From assembly GCA_030609125.1 (NCBI GenBank), contig JAUWCW010000021.1, positions 1 through 13,314 of the forward strand: a stretch of 13,314 bases of DNA. Direction: 5' to 3'. The notes beneath the pieces are model-generated. The model was not told the origin of the DNA and searched no databases. It saw nothing but the letters and a program-made list of their open reading frames with translations. Source of the stretch: Candidatus Rokuibacteriota bacterium (GTDB taxonomy: Bacteria > JAUVQV01). Below are positions 1-5,723 of this stretch, piece after piece; within the stretch, counting starts at the first letter, position 1; each line of letters opens with the position of its first letter. Both the position numbers and the translations under genes were made by a program.

Positions 1-115
1 CTCCGGCCGCAGCCACCTCCGCCACCCGGGACCCGTCCCAGGGATCGAGGACCGGCAGGGTCGTGCCGCTTTCAACTTCTGCCCCTGCGATCCGAAGCGC
101 ATAGCGTTTCTTCAT
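1..115 (-). CDS. Aldehyde dehydrogenase, N-terminal part (cut by window edge)
   Basis: Only the first 38 codons are present; the gene runs off the left edge. The N-terminus has the opening of NAD(P)-dependent aldehyde dehydrogenases: a short beta hairpin (ALRIAGAEVESG), then the PVLDPWDGSRVAEVAAAG stretch, matching the family pattern 'V.NP.dG..va.v..A'. The Rossmann fold and catalytic Cys/Glu lie outside the window, so substrate cannot be judged. The ATG at 115-113 is two bases after the stop of the upstream binding-protein gene, and the purine-rich GAGAGGAG inside that gene's last codons serves as ribosome binding site, so the two are probably co-transcribed and translationally coupled. Family call is fairly firm despite the short length; the specific enzyme is unknown. 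Confidence 0.75.
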   Translation of the reverse strand, partial: MKKRYALRIAGAEVESGTTLPVLDPWDGSRVAEVAAAG

Positions 116-117
116 CG

Positions 118-837
118 TCATTCTCCTCTCACCTCCATCGCCCTTTCAAAGAAGCTGCTGTCGCAGAAGCCCTCCGTCCCGGAAGATGCCTCCGGCGAAA
201 GGCGCCCTGCCCAGGCATCGCAGTCCAGGCTTCCCACGGCCACGCCCGGGGGCCTGATAAGGGGAATGGAGGCGCCAAAAGACACCATCCAGTAATCGCG
301 CCTTTCCACCAGCTCCGGGTAGGAGGAGAGCATCTCGTCGACCGCTTCCTCCGGGTTCTCGACCGCCCAGAGCCACCCCCTGAGACTGGCCCGCACGAAT
401 CGCTCCACCAGGTCCCGCCTTGTTTCCAGATATTCGCGGCGGGTGTAGAGGCTCTCTCCGATGGTGGAGGTACCGGACTGGTGGATGCCGGCGAGGGCAA
501 CAAGGGGAAGTCCCGCGTTCTGCCCCTGGAGGAGGGCGCCTGAGCCGACGGCGAAATCGAACTCCCCCGCGGCGGTGCGGATGGGCACCATGTCACCCTC
601 ATCGGCGGAGGAAGTCTCCTCCACCCTGACCTCGATCCCCTCCCCGGCAAAGAAACCCCTGCCCTCGGCGACGTAAAACCCGAGAAACCGGGTTCCGTGG
701 CGCCCGTCGAGCTTGAGGGAGACACGGTCCGCAGGGTCGCGACCCCTCCCGGGAGTCGGGGACTCGACGGAGCACCCCGAAGCGCCGAGCCACGCGGCGG
801 CAATCATAACCGGCACTCCGGACAATCTGAGTCTCAC
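118..837 (-). CDS. NMT1/THI5-like ABC substrate-binding lipoprotein, apparently lacking lobe 2
   Basis: A 239-residue exported binding protein. I chose GTG at 837-835 because GGAGGG (852-847) sits nine bases upstream and the N-terminus becomes a lipoprotein signal: a hydrophobic stretch ending LGASGC with Cys22 as the lipidation site. Residues 38-118 match lobe 1 of NMT1/THI5-like proteins (GFYVAEGRGFFAGEGIEVRV; then a DFAVGSGALLQGQNAG segment). Residues 127-170 match the C-terminal return to lobe 1 (GESLYTRREYLETRRDLVERF, RASLRGWLWAVENPEEAVD). The roughly 100 residues normally between them, which carry lobe 2 and half of the ligand cleft, are missing; full-length relatives are over 300 residues. 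No permease or ATPase gene is visible; the downstream partner is an aldehyde dehydrogenase. It may be a degenerate gene that has kept its frame, or a one-lobe protein with another role. Confidence 0.75.
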   Translation of the reverse strand: MRLRLSGVPVMIAAAWLGASGCSVESPTPGRGRDPADRVSLKLDGRHGTRFLGFYVAEGRGFFAGEGIEVRVEETSSADEGDMVPIRTAAGEFDFAVGSGALLQGQNAGLPLVALAGIHQSGTSTIGESLYTRREYLETRRDLVERFVRASLRGWLWAVENPEEAVDEMLSSYPELVERRDYWMVSFGASIPLIRPPGVAVGSLDCDAWAGRLSPEASSGTEGFCDSSFFERAMEVRGE

Positions 838-886
838 CTGTCGCAACCCTCCGGGTCCTGGAGCGTATAACGTCGCGTACCACGGT

Positions 887-916
887 ATTGTAAAATGAAG
901 CCTCTCCCCGCCGCAA
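887..916 (-). promoter_or_regulatory. Candidate promoter for the binding-protein gene
   Basis: On the minus strand, TTGCGG (916-911, three of six matches to the -35 consensus) and TACAAT (892-887, five of six matches to the -10 consensus) are 18 bases apart. Transcription would start near 880, giving a 5' leader of about 43 bases carrying the GGAGGG ribosome binding site. The -35 lies within one arm of the inverted repeat at 906-925. The call is from consensus matching only. Confidence 0.35.
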
Positions 917-925
917 GCGGCGGGG
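906..925. repeat. Perfect inverted repeat in the divergent promoter region
   Basis: CCCCGCCG and CGGCGGGG flank a four-base CAAG centre (the arms can also be read as nine bases around AA). It lies between the two divergent genes and overlaps the candidate -35 of the minus-strand promoter, so an operator role is possible. No T-run follows on either strand and no gene ends here, so an intrinsic terminator is unlikely. Confidence 0.5.
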
Positions 926-931
926 AACGTA

Positions 932-940
932 CCCCCCCCC
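932..940. repeat. C9 homopolymer tract
   Basis: Nine consecutive C bases lie between the inverted repeat (906-925) and the pabBC promoter region. Such tracts can gain or lose bases by slipped-strand replication, and here that would change spacing upstream of the promoter. It may equally be a chance feature of GC-rich DNA or a sequencing-error hotspot. Confidence 0.45.
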
Positions 941-965
941 ACGAAACCGGCCCTTTTCTTTTGGC

Positions 966-971
966 TATAAT
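966..971 (+). promoter_or_regulatory. Perfect -10 box placing the transcription start at the pabBC ATG (leaderless)
   Basis: TATAAT matches the consensus exactly and ends six bases before the ATG at 978, which puts the expected transcription start on the A of the start codon. There is no Shine-Dalgarno sequence in front of that ATG. The -35 region (942-948) does not resemble TTGACA, so recognition may need an activator. Confidence 0.55.
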
Positions 972-977
972 GCCTTC

Positions 978-2867
978 ATGAGCGCGAACCTGAAGACCGG
1001 GCGGCCACCCTCACCCCACCACCGACTGCCGGCGGCGGAGCTTCTTGCCGCCCTCGGCGACAGCAGTCCCTTTCTCCTTTTTGAAACGGCCCTCGTCTCC
1101 CCCGAAGAGAACCGCTCGCTGCTTTTCATGGATCCGGAGAGGATCGTCACCACCGACCGGCCGGAGCAGGTGCGGGCCTGCCTCGCCGACCTGGAAAATT
1201 CCGTGAAAGCCGGCCTCTGGGCCGCCGGCTGGCTCTCCTACGAGCTGGGCTATTTTCTCGAGCCCGCACTGCGGCCCCGCTACGAGGGGAGCCGGCCCCT
1301 TCTATGGTTCGGCCTCTTTCGCGAACCCGCCATCTTCGACCACCGGACCGGAAGCTTTTCGCCCTCCCTGCCCTTCCCCCTCCAGGAGGATGTCACGGCG
1401 CCCCGCTACACCATCGAGGACGCGGGGCTCAACGTCTCGAAGGGTGAATACCGGCGGTCCGTGGACGAGATCAAGGCGCGGATAGCCGGCGGCGACACCT
1501 ACCAGGTCAACTACACGATGAAGTACGGCTTCCGCTTCAGCGGCTCTCCCGCCGGCCTCTACCTCTCCCTCAGGGACAACCAGCCGGTCTCCTTCGCCGC
1601 CTTTCTCCGGACAGGTGAGCGGGACATCCTTTCCGCCTCTCCCGAGCTCTTTTTCCGCTGCCGGGGACGGGAGATCACTGTCCGCCCCATGAAGGGGACC
1701 GCCCCCCGGGGGCTGTCGGGGAGGGAGGACCTCCGCCGGGCGGTCGGTCTCTCCCGGGACCCGAAGAACCGCGCCGAGAACATCATGGTCGTGGACCTTC
1801 TCCGCAACGACCTGGGGAAAATATGTCTCCCGGGCACCATCGAGGTCTCGGACCTCTGCAGCGTCGAGCCGTACGACACCCTCTTTCAGATGACGTCTAC
1901 GGTCCGCGGCCGCCTGAGGGAGGGGGCCGGCCCCGTGGACGTCCTGCGGGCCCTCTTCCCCAGCGGCTCCGTCACCGGGGCCCCGAAGATCCGGACCATG
2001 GAGATCATCGCCGGGCTGGAAAAAGACGAGAGGGGGCCGTACTGCGGCGCCATCGGCTGCTTCTCCCCTCACGGGGAGTCGGTCTTCAACGTCCCGATCC
2101 GAACGGTCCTGATCGAGGGAAGCCGGGGCGAGATGGGACTCGGAAGCGGCATCGTCGCCGACTCCGACGCCGACGCCGAGTACGAAGAATGTCTCCTCAA
2201 GGGCAGGTTCCTCACCCGGCCCCGAGGCCCCCTCCGTCTCATCGAAACCCTGCGCTGGCAGGAGGAACAGGGCTTCACCCTCATGGAGGACCATCTGGCC
2301 CGCCTCTTTTCGACGGCTCTGCGTTTCGGCTTCGCCTTTCCTCTCCGGAAGATACGCCGTGCCCTCGATGACGCCGCCTCCGGCTTCGACGGTGACGCCC
2401 CGCGGAGGGTGCGGCTCCTTCTCTCCAGGGACGGCGAGTGCGAGGTGTCATCCTCCCCTCTTCACCCGCCGCCGTCCAGGCCGCGCATCCGCCTCTCGGA
2501 GGTGCGGATGAATTCCTCCGATCCCCATCTCTATCACAAGACCACCCGCCGGGAGGTCTACGACTGGGAGATGGAGGCCGCCAGGGAAGAGGGCCTCTTC
2601 GAGATCCTTTTCACCAACGAGAAAGGGGAGCTCACGGAAGGCTCCTTCACGAACGTATTTCTGCAGCTGAATGGACGCCTCGTCACGCCTCCCGTCCCGT
2701 GCGGCCTCCTCGACGGGGTCCTCCGGCACCATCTCCTCCGTGATAAGCCGGCCCTTGTCTGTGAGGGAGTTCTGACCCCCGATGATCTGGAAAAGGCCGA
2801 CCGGCTCTTCGTCGGCAACTCCGTCCGGGGGCTGGTGGAAGTGCGGCTGGCGGACGGGGGAAAATGA
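978..2867 (+). CDS. pabBC: Aminodeoxychorismate synthase component I fused to aminodeoxychorismate lyase (PabB-PabC)
   Basis: A 629-residue cytoplasmic fusion that should convert chorismate to 4-amino-4-deoxychorismate and then cleave off pyruvate to give p-aminobenzoate for folate synthesis. The N-terminal chorismate-binding domain (about 1-400) shows MKGTAPRG with Lys239, the lysine that marks PabB (anthranilate synthase TrpE usually has Ala here), then ENIMVVDLLRNDLGKI, LFPSGSVTGAPKIRTMEI and GSGIVADSDADAEYEE. From about residue 410 follows a PLP fold type IV lyase domain, with Lys521 in YHKTTRR as the expected Schiff-base lysine and LTEGSFTNVF near the C-terminus. Length fits known fusions. 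The ATG at 978 is the only start that keeps the N-terminal domain intact; it has no ribosome binding site and follows a perfect -10 box. The glutaminase partner PabA is not in the window. Whether ammonia is used directly cannot be told. Confidence 0.93.
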   Translation: MSANLKTGRPPSPHHRLPAAELLAALGDSSPFLLFETALVSPEENRSLLFMDPERIVTTDRPEQVRACLADLENSVKAGLWAAGWLSYELGYFLEPALRPRYEGSRPLLWFGLFREPAIFDHRTGSFSPSLPFPLQEDVTAPRYTIEDAGLNVSKGEYRRSVDEIKARIAGGDTYQVNYTMKYGFRFSGSPAGLYLSLRDNQPVSFAAFLRTGERDILSASPELFFRCRGREITVRPMKGTAPRGLSGREDLRRAVGLSRDPKNRAENIMVVDLLRNDLGKICLPGTIEVSDLCSVEPYDTLFQMTSTVRGRLREGAGPVDVLRALFPSGSVTGAPKIRTMEIIAGLEKDERGPYCGAIGCFSPHGESVFNVPIRTVLIEGSRGEMGLGSGIVADSDADAEYEECLLKGRFLTRPRGPLRLIETLRWQEEQGFTLMEDHLARLFSTALRFGFAFPLRKIRRALDDAASGFDGDAPRRVRLLLSRDGECEVSSSPLHPPPSRPRIRLSEVRMNSSDPHLYHKTTRREVYDWEMEAAREEGLFEILFTNEKGELTEGSFTNVFLQLNGRLVTPPVPCGLLDGVLRHHLLRDKPALVCEGVLTPDDLEKADRLFVGNSVRGLVEVRLADGGK

Positions 2868-2899
2868 GGTCGCGCCTTTTCTCCGGCTGAAATACACGG

Positions 2900-2905
2900 T
2901 ATAGT
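2900..2905 (+). promoter_or_regulatory. Candidate -10 box for the NYN-nadB operon
   Basis: TATAGT (five of six consensus matches) lies in the 107-base gap after pabBC. A weak -35 (TTTTCT, 2877-2882) is 17 bases upstream. The implied start near 2912 would leave a leader of about 60 bases. Read-through from pabBC is equally possible. Confidence 0.3.
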
Positions 2906-2974
2906 GCAGCGTGGCGGGCATCAGTGCCGCCGGACCTTTTCCTTTATGCGAAAATGCGGGGGGAGTGCAAAGCC

Positions 2975-3766
2975 ATGAATGACAACCGGTCCGATGAGAA
3001 CAATCTTGCCCTTTTCATCGACTTCGACAACATCGCCCTGGGGCTGAAACCGGGGCCGAAGAAGAAGTTCGAGGTCCGGCTCGTCATGGAGCGCCTCCTG
3101 GAGAAGGGCAAGATCATCATCAAGAAGGCCTACGCCGACTGGAGCCGCTACCCCGAGTACAAGAACGAGCTCCACGGGGCGGGCATCGAGATGATGGAGA
3201 TCCCCAAGCGGAAGATATCCGGCAAGAACAGCGCCGACATCCGCCTCGCCGTGGACGCCATGGACCTCTGCTACAGCAAGGAGCACCTCGACACCTTCGT
3301 CATCGTTTCCGGCGACTCGGATTTCTCGCCTCTCGTCTCGAAGCTGCGGGAGAACAACAAGTCCGTCATCGGCCTGGGAATGAGGGACTCTTCATCGCAG
3401 CTGCTCATCGACAACTGCGACGAGTTCATCTTCTACGAGGACCTGGCGCAGGCGGCGGCGCCGTCCATGGGTTCTTTGCCCACGAAGAAGGCGTCCGTAT
3501 TCGGGCTCCTCGCCTCGACGGTGCGCGCCCTGATCCGGGAGAACAAGGACGTCCTCTACTCCTCCATGGTGAAGGACACCATGAAGCGCAAGCAGCCCTC
3601 GTTCAGTGAGAGCAGCTACGACTACTCCTCCTTCAGCGAGCTGCTGGAGGACGCCCGGGAGCACGGCATCGTGGAGATCACCCGGAACCAGAAGGCCGGC
3701 GGCACCTACGTCGTGACCGGCCTGGGCCCGAAGGCCGCAAAGAAGAGCCGCTCCCGGAAGCGTTAG
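2975..3766 (+). CDS. NYN (PIN-like) domain protein with C-terminal OST-HTH/LOTUS domain, putative RNase
   Basis: A 263-residue soluble protein. The NYN/PIN-like nuclease domain (about 10-158) has the expected acidic residues in order: Asp16/Asp18 in LALFIDFDN, Asp88 and Asp94 in SADIRLAVDAMD, and Asp114/Asp116 in VIVSGDSDFSPLV, ending with a DSSSQLLIDNCDEFIFYEDL segment typical of LabA-like proteins. A second domain (about 171-250) has the helix-turn-helix and beta-wing pattern of OST-HTH/LOTUS domains, proposed RNA (including G-quadruplex RNA) binders. The tail is very basic (KAAKKSRSRKR). I chose ATG 2975 because GGGGGAG (2958-2964) precedes it by ten bases; in-frame starts at 2924 (GTG) and 2954 (ATG) have no such site. 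nadB starts 11 bases downstream, so the two are probably co-transcribed. The RNA target is unknown; all acidic residues needed for metal binding appear present. Confidence 0.88.
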   Translation: MNDNRSDENNLALFIDFDNIALGLKPGPKKKFEVRLVMERLLEKGKIIIKKAYADWSRYPEYKNELHGAGIEMMEIPKRKISGKNSADIRLAVDAMDLCYSKEHLDTFVIVSGDSDFSPLVSKLRENNKSVIGLGMRDSSSQLLIDNCDEFIFYEDLAQAAAPSMGSLPTKKASVFGLLASTVRALIRENKDVLYSSMVKDTMKRKQPSFSESSYDYSSFSELLEDAREHGIVEITRNQKAGGTYVVTGLGPKAAKKSRSRKR

Positions 3767-3777
3767 GACAGGACGGA

Positions 3778-5403
3778 GTGCCGGTGGAGCACCGCAGCGA
3801 TTTTCTCGTCATCGGCAGCGGCATAGCGGGCCTCACCTTCGCCATCGAGGCCGCCGCTCACGGAAGCGTCTCCGTCGTCACCAAGCGCGAGGCCAGGGCC
3901 TCGAACACATACTACGCCCAGGGGGGCATAGCCTCGGTCTGGGACAAGAGGGACCGCTTCGACCTGCACCTCGAGGACACCCTCCGCGCCGGAGACGGCC
4001 TCTGCCACCACGACGTGGTGGAGATGGTGGTGCGGAGCGGGCCGGCCCGCATCCGGGACCTGATCGACAGGGGCTGCCACTTCTCCCGGGAGGCCGGCGG
4101 CGGCGCCGGGTACGACCTCGGCATGGAGGGCGGTCACTCGCGCCGGCGCATCCTCCACGCCAGGGACTGCACCGGCCGGGAAGTGGAGGAGAGCCTCCTT
4201 CAGCGCTGCCGGGAGGACGGCAACATCAGCCTTTTCGAAAACTGCATCGCCGTGGATCTCATCATAGAGTCCCGCATGCGGCCCGATACGCCTGCGGAGC
4301 AGGACCGCTGCTGGGGGGCCTACGTTCTCGACATCGCCGACTCGGAGGTCAGGACGTTTCTCGCCCGCGCCACCCTCCTCTCCACGGGAGGCGCCGGCAA
4401 GGTCTACCTTTACACCAGCAATCCCGACATCGCCACCGGGGACGGAGTGGCCATGGCCTACCGGGCCGGCGCGGAAGTGGCGGGGATGGAATTCTACCAG
4501 TTTCACCCGACCTGCCTCTTCCACCCGGAGGCGAAGTCCTTTCTCATCTCGGAGGCCGTGCGGGGCGAGGGCGGCATCCTGCGCAGCCGCGAGGGACGGG
4601 CCTTCATGGCGGAGTATCACGAGCGCAAGGACCTGGCGCCCAGGGACATTGTCGCCCGTGCCATCGACAGCGAGATGAAGAAGAGCGGCGACGACTTCGT
4701 CCTCCTCGACATCACCCACCGGTCGGCGGATTTCATCAGGGACCGCTTCCCCACCATCCACGAGAACTGCCTCTCGTACGGGATCGACATCACGAAGGAC
4801 CCGATCCCCGTCGTACCCGCCGCCCACTACATGTGCGGCGGGGTCGTCACCGACACCAGGGGCCGCACCAGCCTGAGCCGTCTCTACGCCGCCGGGGAGA
4901 CGGCCTTCACCGGCCTGCACGGCGCCAACCGGCTGGCCAGCAATTCCCTCCTCGAGGCGGTCGTCTTCTCCCACCTGGCCGTCGAGGCGGCGGTGGAGGC
5001 GGTCAAGGGGGACGCCGCGGCCCTTCCCGATGCGGCCCCGTGGGACCCGGGGGGAGCCAGGGCAAGCACGGAGGAGGTCGTCATCACTCAGAACTGGGAC
5101 GCATTGCGCCGGCTCATGTGGAACTACGTGGGAATCGTCAGGTCGGACAAGCGCCTGGAGCGGGCGCGAAAGCAGATCTGCATGCTGGTTGAGGAGATCA
5201 CCGAGTACTACTACAGCGTCCTCGTCACGAGCGACCTCGTCGAGCTGCGCAACATCGCCTCCGTGGCGGAATTGATCATCGAGAGCGCCTCGCGCCGCAA
5301 GGAAAGCCGCGGCCTGCACTACAACGTCGACCACCCGGAGCGGGACGACGAGAACTGGAAGAGGGACATCGTCCTCCGGCGGGGCAAGGGCGAGTTCTGT
5401 TGA
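3778..5403 (+). CDS. nadB: L-aspartate oxidase
   Basis: A 541-residue flavoenzyme that oxidises L-aspartate to iminoaspartate, the first step of de novo NAD synthesis, which then feeds quinolinate synthase NadA. Visible landmarks: the FAD dinucleotide-binding GSGIAG at 13-18; TYYAQGGIASV; EFYQFHPTCLF near 238-248 with His243; PRDIVARAID with Arg289; AAHYMCGG with His350; and AAGETAFTGLHGANRLASNS, the C-terminal FAD loop. Arg289 and His350 correspond closely to the active-site arginine and histidine of the E. coli enzyme. LHGANRLASNSLLE separates NadB from fumarate/succinate dehydrogenase flavoproteins. The GTG at 3778 follows AGGACAGGA; a second GTG at 3784, with GGAG five bases upstream, is an alternative that shortens the protein by two residues. 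Neither nadA nor nadC is in the window. It is placed between the NYN-LOTUS gene and a small CxxC protein, both tightly spaced. Confidence 0.96.
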   Translation: MPVEHRSDFLVIGSGIAGLTFAIEAAAHGSVSVVTKREARASNTYYAQGGIASVWDKRDRFDLHLEDTLRAGDGLCHHDVVEMVVRSGPARIRDLIDRGCHFSREAGGGAGYDLGMEGGHSRRRILHARDCTGREVEESLLQRCREDGNISLFENCIAVDLIIESRMRPDTPAEQDRCWGAYVLDIADSEVRTFLARATLLSTGGAGKVYLYTSNPDIATGDGVAMAYRAGAEVAGMEFYQFHPTCLFHPEAKSFLISEAVRGEGGILRSREGRAFMAEYHERKDLAPRDIVARAIDSEMKKSGDDFVLLDITHRSADFIRDRFPTIHENCLSYGIDITKDPIPVVPAAHYMCGGVVTDTRGRTSLSRLYAAGETAFTGLHGANRLASNSLLEAVVFSHLAVEAAVEAVKGDAAALPDAAPWDPGGARASTEEVVITQNWDALRRLMWNYVGIVRSDKRLERARKQICMLVEEITEYYYSVLVTSDLVELRNIASVAELIIESASRRKESRGLHYNVDHPERDDENWKRDIVLRRGKGEFC

Positions 5404-5423
5404 GACCCCGCAAAGGAGGAAAG

Positions 5424-5723
5424 GTGTCCATTCTTCGAGTAAAGTGCCCCAAGTGCCGCGAGGTCATGGAAATCAACACCCGAACAGGGAAGATCGAGAA
5501 GCATCACGCGGAGATCAAGCCGCAGTCGCCCGACGACTTTCTCAGGGAGAGGCTCAAGAACATCGACCAGGAACAGGCCCGGCTCGAGGCCATCGTCGCG
5601 GAAGGCCGCGAACGCGAAAAGGGCCAGAAGAGCCGCCACGAAGATCTTTTCAGGAAAGTGCAGGAGCACGCGAAGGAGGACTCCCCGGTGGAGCGCCCCC
5701 TGCGCGACATCGACATCGATTGA
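5424..5723 (+). CDS. Small CxxC/coiled-coil protein of unknown function
   Basis: A 99-residue cytoplasmic protein starting at GTG 5424, just after a strong AAAGGAGG ribosome binding site (spacing about four bases) and 20 bases after the nadB stop. Residues 6-30 form half of a zinc ribbon: VKCPKC with Cys8 and Cys11, followed by a beta-hairpin-like REVMEINTRTGKIEKHH. Only one CxxC pair is present, so metal binding would need the neighbouring His27/His28, a dimer or a partner protein. Residues 40-92 are highly charged and helical (Glu, Arg, Lys and Gln with spaced Leu/Ile/Val), most likely a coiled coil. No signal peptide. I recognise the KCPxC...TGK...H arrangement from uncharacterised small proteins but know no function. 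It is the last gene of the plus-strand run; its stop directly abuts the stop of the convergent transporter gene. Confidence 0.8.
   Translation: MSILRVKCPKCREVMEINTRTGKIEKHHAEIKPQSPDDFLRERLKNIDQEQARLEAIVAEGREREKGQKSRHEDLFRKVQEHAKEDSPVERPLRDIDID

Noticed and set aside
906-925. Inverted repeat as an intrinsic terminator
   Set aside because: It lies between two divergently transcribed genes, so nothing ends there, and no T-run follows on either strand.
1302-2294. Antisense 330-codon frame within pabBC
   Set aside because: It covers the most conserved chorismate-binding motifs of the plus-strand gene and has no recognisable features of its own.
2924-2974. Longer N-terminus for the NYN protein from GTG 2924 or ATG 2954
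   Set aside because: Neither has a ribosome binding site, whereas ATG 2975 has GGGGGAG ten bases upstream and starts just before the conserved domain.
3763-5334. A 523-codon open frame antisense to nadB
   Set aside because: The plus strand carries an unmistakable NadB with all active-site motifs. Long antisense frames are expected in DNA with such strong G/C third-position bias, and the translation is low-complexity (rich in Val, Ala, Gly, Asp) with no motif.
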